From: Botryotinia globosa
Taxonomy: Eukaryota > Ascomycota > Leotiomycetes > Helotiales > Sclerotiniaceae
DNA: 64,000 nt
Direction: 5' to 3'
Assembly (NCBI GenBank): GCA_014898425.1
Contig: RCSZ01000001.1
Span: forward strand, 2,914,001-2,978,000
The notes under the pieces were generated by a model that saw only the letters and a list, made by a program, of their open reading frames with translations, did no database searches and was not told where the DNA came from. The position numbers and the translations under genes are program-made. Below are positions 24,160 to 35,367 of the stretch, one piece after another; within the stretch, counting starts at the first letter, position 1; each line of letters starts with the position of its first letter.

Positions 24160-24452
24160 CTTGATTATCGTATTCGGGTATCTTTGGAGTTGAAGTGCGG
24201 AGAGGTAACTGGGAGACTTTGGTAAATATTGTGGAGGTTTGAGATTTGAGGTTCAAAGGTATCACTCTAGATGCCGCGTCGACCTTCAGCCTGGTGATAA
24301 CTAGCGCCAATCTTTCTGACAGGGGTAGCTACAACGGAACAACTTTATTGTATCCCTAGAAATTCAAGATACCAGTAACACAATTTAACCACGAAAACTA
24401 CCCAGGTGCCAATAAAAATGTCTAAATAGCTGATTGCTATTTACAAATAAAA

Positions 24453-27400
24453 ATGTCTAGGTATGTGTGATATATTGTTTTTTTTTTTTTTGAAGATCTA
24501 CAAACACTAAACTCTTATCTAAAGTCTCACAAGAAGCATAAGGCGAAATGCCCTGGCTAAAATCGCTGAACTCTCTGCGACGTCATCAACTGGAAATTTT
24601 GAGGGTTCTGATATTGAGAGGCTCTGTCGTGTTTCTCCTGGTAATAATAAGTTATCTGGGCGTGTGAATGGAATCAACAATGATTCACCGGGCTCATTGG
24701 CGGGCTCTCCTATGGTACGAAAAGGGGAACGTCTCCTTATTTACAGGATACTAATACCTAGAGCAGAATATTAGGGAATTTGAAGTACTTCTAGCGCTGT
24801 GCAAAGCAGCTCCTCTGATCGATAATACATACAGCGCGGAGAAGCTTACCAGTCAGTTGGGCCCCTACGTTCTTGAGGCGCATACACAATTGTTTGTGCA
24901 ATCGCCCCTTTTTCGCGCGATCGAACCATCACCCGTCGAGGCACTGAGCTACAACCTCACCACCGCCCTTCTCTCCATCGGTATCAAACATGGCCACCTA
25001 CAAAAGCTCATCTCCGAGAAGTTATCGATATACCTAGACAACTGTGTACATGCCAGCGAAACTGCCACGGAAAATCGAGGAGTTAGCTCAGAGTATGCTA
25101 CGGAGATTGAGGAGGCAATTCACGTTGCCACTGTAACGATGTCCCTTCTGGGATTCTTAGATGCAGTAGCTTCTTTGGTCAATTTTTGGAGCGCAAAGGA
25201 GAGATTGGACTTGTGTGAACGTGTCAAGGCCATTTTGTCAGAAGGATTTTTGGTGGCAGTAGAGACCGCCTTCTCGACTATTCGTAATACCCATCTCCAG
25301 AGCAGTCATGTAAGAGAGTGGAAGAGATATGTCCGCCATTATGCAGCTATTGGCCGCCCATTGGGTGCTATGCTTCTACAACGGAGTTTTATGTGGCTGC
25401 TTGTTGCAGGGTCATCGCTTCTACTTGTCAATGTCGAGAACCTTAAAAACAAAGATGTTTTGAACGTATTAATGTCATGTCTTGAGGATTCGAGACCCAA
25501 CACTCCTCGCAATGAGGAAGTTGATCCTGAAACGATTAACACTTTGGCAAATATTGCTTCGAATGAAATAAGTCTTCTCGAAGACGGCGCAGATTACCTC
25601 CGTTTGGGTTCTGCTTGGCAGCAAAGACTTGCATTTTCCGTCAAAGCAAGTGCTTTAACTACCTATATGAATTGCGCAATGTTGAGTGTAAGTGACGATG
25701 AAGTTGAACCTGAAACATTGATGTCCTGGCTTGAAGATACCTTGGCGGATCCTGTGCAAATGGCCGATGATACATTGGCCAATGTTGTCCTTCGATCAAT
25801 GGCCTTGGTCTCCAAACTCGCTCCTCAGTTAGCTCCAGAAGTCAGCCGCCTTCTCCCCAGATTCATTGTCCAGGGCAATCCACAAGGGAATACAAATGCG
25901 ATCGCCTCTGCCTGTCTCGCATATGTTCTGAATAATCTATCCCAGGATGCCATCATAACGACCCTTTATACGTTAGGAAATGTTCTCAATTCTGGTGCAA
26001 GCCACCCAGAAAAACACACTTCTGTACCCAATGGAGATTTGGCTTTGGATGGAGCTGCACAGTCAACTCTTTATGGAAAGAATCCTAACGGAAGTTCTAT
26101 ATCATTGGAGATCTTCACAGAAGAAGAGACATCTACTGTATACGGCAATGTCGTACAAGCTATATGTGCTATTGCCCAGAATTGCAAAGACTCTAAGATT
26201 ATTGCTTTGGCTCAATCTATGCTTCTTCAAAAGATTGACAAAATCAACCAATTAATCGATGCTCGTATCATCACGGCAGCAGCAGAATTATCGTTACATG
26301 GAGGGCCTTTGGAATTCCGATCGTTACTTAAACTCTACAACAAAATCACTCATATGGGTGTCATGAAAAATAATGAAATTATACTTCATGCTGTAAGTTC
26401 ACTACAAGAACTGAAAAAGCTTCACCAACTAATTCGATTTAGGTGATGAAAGGCCGAAACCTCCTATCTTCTCGTTTGCAAAAAGACACTCCTTTGTATG
26501 ACATATATTTTGAGAACTTACTAGAGGATATCATTAGCAGAGGCGATGTCCACCAAGGGCAGAACACACGCGAAGGCGACGTAGAAGCTGCAGCCAAGGA
26601 GATTGCGCAACTATTGCAGCCCTTGGCAATCTTTTTCTCTACTAATAATATGGTTTCCAACAACGACGTCAGCGAGGAGCTGTCATCTTTAGTACGGGAT
26701 GCTTGGTTTAACATTGTTGTCCATGGCTTTACTACCAACACTGAGCGCGGTCAGCTGCATTTGAAAGAATTACGTATCTTGGCGATTCATTCGAAACCTC
26801 TTGTTGCCGAGCAGCGAGGTGAGCAGGTGGAGAGTGATATTGAATTGAATACAGTATTACGTCGAGGAATCAGTCAAGATCACGAAACTACACAGAAAAA
26901 ACGACTCACAGCCCTTCTTCCTAGTAAAGCTAGAGAAATCAGTGCCCTTAGTTATCGTAAAGTCATCTTCCTTCAGGCTGCCTATTTGGTTGAAACGCTA
27001 CGGGCTGATGCAGGCGATTGCAGCAAAGCGCCGACCTACTTCCTTGAGCCTAGCATGCGTAGAGGTGAAATGAGCAGCGCGATGGAAAGTGTCACCGCTG
27101 CTGTTATGGACACTTATTTACGCAAATCTTTGACAGGCCTAAACCCAACCTTTTCAGCTCCGTACGTTGCCAAACAATTAGCCTCAATATTTACTGGTTG
27201 TTGCTATCGAATCGAAAGGGTCCAACAAGCTGCTATGAACTGCGCAGACAGGATAATTCGAGATGTGCCATCTGCTCTGTGTCAAAAATCCTCTTTGTTT
27301 GCACTTCTTGAACTTTTGTCACTCCTATGGGTAAGTTGTTTAGAAGCTGAAACCGATGAATATGGGTTGAGATCCTCCTTTACTTCCGCCAAAGGACATA

Positions 27401-30400
27401 TAACTATCGAATTGTCCGATGATTATGGTCTCCGTCGTCGCACCCTTGATGCTTTATACAAAAAGGCTAAAGGCTGGGTCACAGCAGTGATTAATATTGC
27501 TCCTGCAAATGTAAAGGGTTTACTACAGACATACCTCTCAGAATATGATGATGAAGGAGCTTATGGTCATATCTCCCTTGGACGGTCGTTTGCTTCCGAG
27601 ATGGGAGCAGTCATTCCAAGTATGGACCAGAGGCTTGAGGCAATCGATCGTCACGGGGACTGCAATATCAATACGGCCTCTGATTTCATTGCTCAATATA
27701 CTACAAGGCAAGAGTACCGATATGCGGAAACTCTCCCTGATCACAACGCTGAATGGCTGCGCTCCATGCATCTCGACGAACACAGACCTTCGATCACATC
27801 GAAGTCTGACAAAGATTGTAACGATGCAGTATCACTTCTATCCAAACTCGAAGCACAGATTCACGCAAAGAAACACATAGCAATTGCTGAGATCCGCGAT
27901 GTGCTAAGAAGAGCTGCTGCTTTGCTTTGCCGAAGTGACAAAGATGAATGTGCTATCATCCGCTATCTTGTTTCCATACCTTTCGCTATTTTTACCAAGC
28001 AGTCAATTAAACTTGGGGGTTCCTTGTGGTTTGGCGTTATCAACGAGAATCCAAGCATGGAACCCAGAATTCTGATGGAAATCGCTCACCAATGGGAATT
28101 GACCTCGCAACGTAAAATTGGAATTTTCAATGGCATGTTCATGTAAGTAAATTCGAATATTCATTTTCTTGCAAACTAACAGTCGATAGCCATCAAGATC
28201 CTTTCTATATAAAGGAGGAGTTCGCACCTAGCGATAGGAAAGTCCTGGCCAAAAAGCAACAGGCCGTCAACAATATGCTTGCTCCCCATACGCGACTCCT
28301 ACAGCTCCTCAGTAGTCATTTCAACGCGACTCGCCTTGGCAGCCCACATACCGAGAAGACATTTTTGAGAATCCTGGAAATGACTCTGGATAGCTTCAAA
28401 CACTCCACGGGGCACCCGCTTGCTCGAGAGATAAGATTTCAGATCGTCCTATTCGGCTTAAGAGTCCTGAGACACACCACTACCCTCGATCTCCCCTCGA
28501 AATTTAGACTGAAGGACAAGATTCTCTCTGCTGCCCTCAGTTGGTTCACATTTGCTCCTCGCTGGTCATTTGGTGGAAATCGTCTGCAATTGAAAGCCGA
28601 AACTCGCTTGTTGAATGACGTCGTTCTAGCCTTTAGAAGCGTAACCATGGCAGGCTCCAAGCCCACAGCCATGCTCCAATTGATGCATGCAAAGGAAGAG
28701 CTTCTCCATATATTAATAGAGAGTGAACAGATAAGACTAAATGTTTGGCTTGATCCTCTACGTCAAGGTCGTGATATCCAGGTTCCCGCCCCTGTTAAAG
28801 TTCCTAACGATGCAGCGCTACTTCCTCTGGTAAAAACTGCCTGGAACGAAAGCCCATCTTTGGCGATTCAACTTGTTTCTAGATTTCCCTCGGCGAGGTT
28901 GCACCAGGACGTTCGCTTGCTTTTGCTTCAATTTCCCGACAAAGCAATATCGGAGCCTGAAGCAGTCCATATATTACTTGGCGATACTTTGCCATCTGAT
29001 GTTGCATTCCAAATGAAGGTGCGTGATTTGAAAGAACTGCTTATTAACAGGCTGACAAAATTAGTACCTTTTATATTGGGCTCCTGTCAACCCGATATCT
29101 GCCGTTACATATTTCTTACCGTCATACCGAAATCATCCCTTCATCGTTCAGTATGCTATGCGGGCCCTGGAGAGTCATTCTGTTGATGTCACATTCTTTT
29201 ACGTGCCACAGATAGTCCAAACCTTGCGCTATGATGACCTTGGATATGTCGAGCGATATATTGTCGAAACTGCAAAGTTCTCACAACTTTTTGCGCATCA
29301 AATTATCTGGAACATGAAAGCCAATGCTTTCAAAGATGAAGATTCACAAATTGTAAGTGGTGCGCTTATTTTCAAAGTGTTAAACTAACAAGTCCAGCCT
29401 GATGTTGTCAAACCTACACTCGACAAAGTTACAAATCGCATGATAGAATCCTTTTCGGGTGTTGATAAAGCCTTCTATGAGCGTGAATTCACGTTTTTCG
29501 ACGAAGTTACTAGCATATCAGGCAAGCTGAAGCCATACATCAAAAGACCCAAGCCAGAGAAGAAGCAGAAAATTGAAGAAGAGTTGCGCAAGATCAAGGT
29601 GGAGATCGGAGTATATCTCCCTAGTAACCCTGATGGTGTGGTAATAGGCATCGATCGACAATCTGGAAAGCCCCTGCAAAGTCATGCCAAAGCACCATAT
29701 ATGGCAACGTTCCGCATCAAGAAAACTATAGGTGCAGACATGGAAGGCACAGATGATATGCTCGAAGAAACCAATAAAAGCGGAGACACCCCAACGGATA
29801 ATTCGATTGAGATTTGGCAATCAGCAATTTTCAAAGTTGGTGATGACTGTCGTCAAGACGTTCTCGCTCTTCAAATGATCGCTGCGTTCCGTGGAATCTT
29901 CAACAACGTCGGCCTCGATGTTTACGTTTTCCCGTATCGTGTTACTGCAACAGCACCTGGTTGTGGTGTTATTGATGTTTTGCCAAACTCGATCTCGCGT
30001 GATATTCTAGGAAGAGAAGCCGTGAATGGTCTATATGATTATTTCATATCGAAATACGGAAACGAGGACTCTCTTAGGTTTCAAGAAGCGCGCGCCAACT
30101 TTGTCAAAAGTATGGCAGCTTACTCGGTCATCTCTTTCTTGTTGCAATTCAAGGATCGACACAATGGGAACATTATGATTGACGACGCTGGTCACATTCT
30201 ACACATTGATTTTGGCTTTTGCTTTGACATTGCCCCTGGAGGTGTCAAATTTGAAAGAGCGCCATTCAAGCTCACAACGGAGATGGTAGCCGTGATGGGA
30301 GGAAGCACTGAACATCAGGCCTTCAAATGGTTCGAGGAACTATGCGTAAAGGCTTACTTGGCCTCTCGACCTTATACAGAGAAGCTGTCGCAACTCGTTA

Positions 30401-30594
30401 TGCTTATGATGGACTCTGGTCTCCCCTGCTTCAAGCCTGAGTCTATTCAACATTTCAGGGATAGATTTGTGTTGGAAAAGACGGAGGCTGAGGCTGCGGT
30501 ATTCATGAGAGGTTTGGTAAAGAGGAGTTATGGAAGTTATTCGACTGGAGTCTATGATCAGTTCCAACTTCTGACTAACGGAATTCCGTACTAG
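24453..30594 (+). CDS. Phosphatidylinositol 4-kinase Stt4 (PI4KIII-alpha), 7 coding exons
   Basis: Makes PI4P at the plasma membrane, feeding PI(4,5)P2, cell-wall integrity and actin signalling. Exons: 24453-24460, 24534-24714, 24767-26392, 26443-28142, 28190-29018, 29065-29352, 29398-30594; total 1942 aa, as expected for Stt4. The first coding exon is only ATG-TCT-AG. The start of the mature frame (RSIRRNALAKIAELSA) is typical of fungal Stt4. The long N-terminal helical solenoid covers residues 1 to about 1450. The PIK accessory domain includes the ALRYD-like block TLRYDDLGYVERYI and FAHQIIWNMKANAFKDED. The C-terminal lipid-kinase domain has GDDCRQDVLALQMI, the catalytic loop DRHNGN (about residue 1797) and activation DFGF (about 1815). 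All six introns are 45-73 nt with canonical ends. It diverges from the proteasome gene with about 290 bp between starts. Confidence 0.95.
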
Positions 30595-31071
30595 AAACAT
30601 CACTGAGTTCTCGAGGCAAGAATGGTTAGATTTGAACCGAATAGGTAGTGAGGGATGTAGTGTCATGGGGTTCGAGATATGATGTTAGTTTGACTAGTCG
30701 TAGAAGACATCAATCGTTGGCGGTTATTGTAGTAATTTTGATATGGTACATAGACAGTCTTTTGAAAGCAGTGGAATATTGCATGGGATAGCAATTCTTA
30801 ATTCTTGTTTCTCTATAAACTTTGGATATAAAATAATACATGGTTTTTCTTGCACAACATCCATAATGCTTAAGAATCTCGATCATATCTTCCCCACCAG
30901 TTTTGCAAATGTGGTTGCGATTTACGGTGCCGGTCCGCTCCCCTGGCACATCGCTGACGTAGTGTCATTCAACCCCTAACCAAAATACATAAATACATCT
31001 AAATCCCTTGAGTCTTACACAGCATCTACAGCCATCAATTTAATACCAAATTTCAAGTAGATCTCTCCATA

Positions 31072-32195
31072 ATGCCAACCCTAGCTCCCGAAGCCCTAAA
31101 CGGCTTTTCCAATGCCTCGGACTATGACAAACATCGTCCAAGCTACCCACCTGAAGCAGTCTCTAAACTCCTAAAGAATCTGGGAGTGGAAGATGTGGAA
31201 GGAGCTAGAATTGTAGATGTAGGAGCTGGGACGGGAAAATTTACTACTTTGTTGGCGGAGAGGAAGGTAGGGTTTGCAATTAAGTGCGTGGAGCCGCATG
31301 ATGAGATGAAGGAGGTTTTGAGGGGGAAGTTTGGCAAGGGGAATGAGGGGGCGTGGGGAGGGAGTGTGGAGATTGTTGGAGGGAGTGCACAGAACATGGA
31401 GATTGCGGAGGGTTGGGCTGATGCGGTTATTGCTTCGCAGGTGAGTTGCTTTGTGGATTAAGAATACGGGTGAAATGAGAGAACGTTTGCTAACTCAGGT
31501 TTCTGGTAGTCCTGGCATTGGTGAGTGATAGGGGATGAAATGGTGAGAGAGCGAAATTTTGTACTGATTTGCGCTTAAGGTTTGCTACAAAGGAGTCTTT
31601 GAAGGAGATTCATAGAGTTTTGAGACCTGGAGGAGTATTTGGAATGATTGTAAGAAGTCTTGATGCATGAAGGCGTAGACTAAGATGCTAACATGTCTGT
31701 TGGAGTGGAACATAGAAGATTGTATGTTGTAACGTTATGTCTTTCCAGTTACTACTAATCATAAAATATGCAGATAACTCACCAAGAGACGGTCGAACAA
31801 CAGCCACACAATGGGAACAGGTCCTAAAAGACATTATTGAAAGCAGTGAAGATGAGCTTCCACGTTTCCGTCATGGAAAATGGAAGCAAGTATTTGAGGA
31901 TCAATTAGATTCCACGCCATTGCAAACCTTAAAAGATACATTCACGCAGGATTTACCGCAGTTCTCACTACCGCTTGGAGAAGATCATGTTGAGTGGACG
32001 GTATGGTTGAGTGATGAGGCTATTTGGAATAGGTTCGGGACTTTGAGTGCTATAGCGGTGATGGAGCCTGAAAAGAAAGAACAAGTGAAGCAGAAGATTC
32101 TCGGATCGTTGAAGGGAATGGATGCTGAGCGTAATGAGAATGGTGAGGTTGCGTTGCATGGTAAGACTTATTTCTTCTGGACCTCAAGGGTTTGA
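31072..32195 (+). CDS. Class I SAM-dependent methyltransferase (Methyltransf_11 type), 5 exons
   Basis: Predicted small-molecule methyltransferase of 295 aa, substrate unknown; it belongs to a family common in fungi. Exons: 31072-31440, 31510-31520, 31580-31649, 31706-31721, 31774-32195. SAM-binding motif I is IVDVGAGTGKFT; the acidic residue after strand 2 is in CVEPHDEM, and motif III-IV lies in WADAVIASQ. The two tiny exons supply SWHW and WNIEDY, which complete family blocks (QSWHWFATKESL and GMIWNIEDYNSP). The C-terminal part has the conserved LPRFRHGKWKQVFE and FTVWL-like segments (VEWTVWLSDEAIWNR). Introns are 52-69 nt. One acceptor is the less common GGAG, before the 16-nt exon. A reading that stops in the first intron would give a truncated 129-aa protein lacking half the fold. 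Confidence 0.85.
31510..31520 (+). other. 11-nt microexon of the methyltransferase gene
   Basis: TCCTGGCATTG lies between acceptor GGTAG and donor GTGAGT. It encodes Ser-Trp-His plus two bases of the next Trp codon, giving SQSWHWFATKE across three exons. Confidence 0.75.
31706..31721 (+). other. 16-nt microexon of the methyltransferase gene
   Basis: TGGAACATAGAAGATT lies between a TTGGAG acceptor (CTAAC branch 13 nt upstream) and a GTATGT donor. It encodes Trp-Asn-Ile-Glu-Asp plus the first base of Tyr, and keeps the family block MIWNIEDYN. Confidence 0.75.
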
Positions 32196-32429
32196 ATGTC
32201 TAGTGTAGATAGATGGTCTTAGATAGCTTTAGAAGCTGCTCCATTGTTGTTTCCGCGAATTTTCAAGTATCGGCACACCTACTTATAAGGCTGTGCACAT
32301 AATCCCACCAGTTTCTGCTACCTTGTCGCGTCCCATCGTCGTCTTTTGGATATCATGAATTTCGTAAAAGGATCCTTCCTGTATAGCACTCCATAACTCC
32401 CATCCAATGCTTTTCCACTATTATGCCAA

Positions 32430-32798
32430 TTAAGCAGATTCATCGGCCGATATGTACATGACTAAGAGACACACGGAATTAGCTGCTTATATTGAATGAT
32501 GTTCTGGAAGAATCCTCACCATTGTTGCCCCGCACGAAAGCATCACCATGAACTGTCTTCTTCTTTCCATGAACCCATTCCTCGCATTTTTCTAACGCGA
32601 TATTCATATATCCATCGACGGACTGTAATTCTCCTGCAACAATGTAAGTTTTAGACAGGGACCGGAGGTATGGGTAGCTAGCTAACCTTTAAAGACGAGA
32701 GAATTATTGAGCTTTACAATAACTTTTGAGCCAATGATTTCTGACAGGAAGGATGAAGGATCCTTGCCTTCGCCTTGTTGTAATGCGCCGTTCTCCAT
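32430..32798 (-). CDS. LSm6, U6 snRNA-associated Sm-like protein
   Basis: Subunit of the LSm1-7 (mRNA decapping) and LSm2-8 (U6 snRNA) rings. Three exons: 32798-32687, 32633-32520, 32461-32430; introns of 53 and 58 nt, the first with donor GTTAGC. The product is 85 aa, the normal length. Sm1 motif: SSFLSEIIGSKVIVKLNN followed by VFKGELQSVDGYMNIALE. Sm2 motif: AFVRGNNVMYISA. The start is the ATG giving MENGALQQ; an upstream in-frame TTG is not needed. It is divergent from the SUMO-like-domain gene with about 240 bp between starts, so the two share a promoter region. Confidence 0.93.
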
Positions 32799-33035
32799 AT
32801 CGTTCTTCGAATTACCAATATGACTTTGATAGAATCTTGTCGTTGATGGAGGAGACAATTTTGAATACCACAAACAATGGCAGTAAATGAAGCATTGGTA
32901 TCGCTACCGGTGCTTTTAGCGCATGCAGCCTCGCAACGGCAACCCTCCAAAATTTCCCCGTATTTACATCTCGACCTCAATTTCATATGCACTCAATCAG
33001 GATAATCACAAAAAACGCACAAATCATAACTAAAT

Positions 33036-34501
33036 ATGGCAGACCTCGATACTGGTGCATCGGCGCCTCCAGCCAAGAAAAAGTTCTCGCTTTTTAAGAA
33101 GAAGTTGACCCCAGCGCAAGCTCCAGAGCTTAAACCCGGGATGGACCATACAGATGCTTTTAGTCGCGCAAAAGATCTTTTTCCACTACATGCTAGGGAG
33201 AGGGAGATTAAGAGGGAAAAGAAGGTCGCGAGCTTAGAGAGGAAGCGGTCATCGCAGAGCAGGGAGAAATCATCTTCAAGTCCAAGAATGGAAAAGAGAA
33301 CGAAGTTTTCGAATGAGGATGCGCGTGGGAAGGTGGACTTGGATAGTGAGACGGAAGATGAGGAACCGGCTAGGTATTTATCCTATGGATTTGCAAAATA
33401 TGGTGTTGTATGTATGCTGATGGGCTTAGGGAATCATCCATATCGACACCTGATAGTCGCAAGTCGCAAACAAGATCCCCGCAGAAAAAGCGTCGTTCAC
33501 CGGGGGGTTTGATGGGTCGTTTTGCAAAAGATATACATAGCAGAGATAGGGAGAGCGGAGAACAGAAAGTCATTGCAAAGGGTTATATATCTGTGAGCGA
33601 TAGCGACAGCGATGATGCCGCGCCTGTTACGCAGCGAATGGATAGAAGCTCCTCTCCCATTATAACATCGGCCGAACCAATTCCTATCATTGATGACGAT
33701 GAAGATGATGCATTTTCCGAAGAGGAATTTCCGGAGTTATTAGCAAAGGCACGAGAAAACAAGAGACTTGCGGATCTAGCCCAACAGAGGAGTAATGCCG
33801 AATGGGCAAATAAAAATCATGAACCGGACAGAAATGCAGTCGATGACGATGTTTTCCAAGAAAATAAGAAAACCGAACCCATATTAGAAATTTTTATATC
33901 GTCTCGACTGGAAAACACCAAGAATTTAATTATCAGGCGGAAACTTCATCAGCGTCTTCGAGAAGTTCGACAGGCTTGGTGCGGGAAACAGGAAATAGAT
34001 GGGATACACATGAATGAGGAACTGAAAGATTCAATCTTACTCACCTGGAGAAACAAAAGATTGTTTGATTCCATGACATGCGCATCCCTTGGCCTCGACT
34101 TTAACACGAATGGCGATGTCGATACCACAGGTGAGGGTTTCAATAGCGGTAGAATACATATGGAGGCGTGGACAAACGATCTCTGGGACGAATGCTGCAA
34201 GGCAACCGAAGCCGAAGAAATCAGCGACGATGAAGAAGAACCTGTTGAAGTTGTACCCGAACCCGTCAACAAGATGAGATTGATACTGAAAGCCCAATCG
34301 AAGGATATCAAGGAATTCAAAACTTATGTGAAGCCCACAACGACGATCAAGAAATTGGTAGATGGATTCAGAAGTACGAATAAGATACCCGCGGATAAGA
34401 ACATTATTCTGAGCTTTGATGGGGATCATTTGGAACTAGATTCTACAGTGGAAGAGGCGGGTTTTGATGACATGGATACAGTGGATGTCTTGATTAGATG
34501 A
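33036..34501 (+). CDS. Rad60/Esc2/NIP45-type SUMO-like-domain genome-stability protein
   Basis: Probable nuclear factor linking SUMO pathways to recombination repair. Exons 33036-33373 and 33430-34501 join through a 56-nt intron (GTATTT donor; CTGAT branch; CTTAG acceptor) to give 469 aa. The N-terminal half is basic and Ser/Arg-rich (FSLFKKKL, KKRRSPGG), followed by a SUMO-interaction-like IPIIDDDEDD. The first SUMO-like domain is degenerate, about residues 250-335 (PILEIFISS, LIIRRKLHQRLREVRQAWC). The second, at the C-terminus (about 395-469), starts at KMRLILKAQSKD and ends IILSFDGDHLELDSTVEE...DTVDVLIR. It lacks a C-terminal Gly-Gly, so it is not conjugated. This arrangement (disordered N-terminus plus two SUMO-like domains) is that of fission-yeast Rad60 and budding-yeast Esc2. 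Confidence 0.85.
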
Positions 34502-35367
34502 TGGCATGGCATGGCATACTGCTTGACGATTATTGGTGTACAACGGTGTTTTGGGAATTGAAAGCGCGTGTGGGTGTACTGGCTGGCAAAATATTGATAC
34601 CCTAAATGAATTTACTTTCCTTGGTTCTCTGACATGGAGGAACTGCTTGCTACATGTTCGACTATTGTTCTTTAATTCAAAGCGAGGACTTGGTATTCGT
34701 TCCTTCGATTTACATATGCAGGATTTGGAGTATCTGTGAAAATATAGCTATGTGAATTGTAAACTCACATTTTTCACATAATTGAGTCCAAGTTCATAGT
34801 TCGAACAAGTGAGCGGACGAAACTCGTTTGAAAGGGGATAGATTTGTAGTCGTCTGTTCACCTTCCATCTAATCTGTGAGTGATCACTCACAAGCCGAAT
34901 GTGATTTTAGTGATATGAACTCTTAAGCATCAGACTGAGAAACTGATTATTACTTTTAATATGGAATGACTTCATAAACTGTACTCCTCATTTCTCTCTC
35001 GTAATTCTGGGTATCTATGCAAAAGTTTCTTGGCGAATAGCCATTCTTGTGCGCGTGATATCAATGCTCTCTTTCCTTTTCCGGATAGACAGACATTCTT
35101 CCTCCTCCCCCTAAACCATTATATTAACCCCTCCCAACACCAGTCCTGATGATACTATCACCTCATTCTTGTACCACACAGTCCAAACACCCCAACCCAA
35201 CCCCCTAAAGCACAATTCAAGGCATTTCACGAAGTTCCCGACTCTCATTCTGATTTCTCGGTAACATCGCATCGCCTTCATGGGCCAAATCCTTCGGACT
35301 AGTTGTTCCTGTGTTGGTAGATGTATCGTTCGCCCATAACTCCGCTTTCTGTCCGTCATTCCCAAGT
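34502..35367. other. Intergenic; tail of degenerate gene possible
   Basis: Starts with a triple GGCAT repeat (34503-34518) just past the SUMO-like gene. An open minus frame at 35217-35426 reads as a hydrophilic tail and partly overlaps the GH72 relic in another frame. It may be its original C-terminus after a further frame change, but this cannot be shown. Otherwise nothing recognised. Confidence 0.4.
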
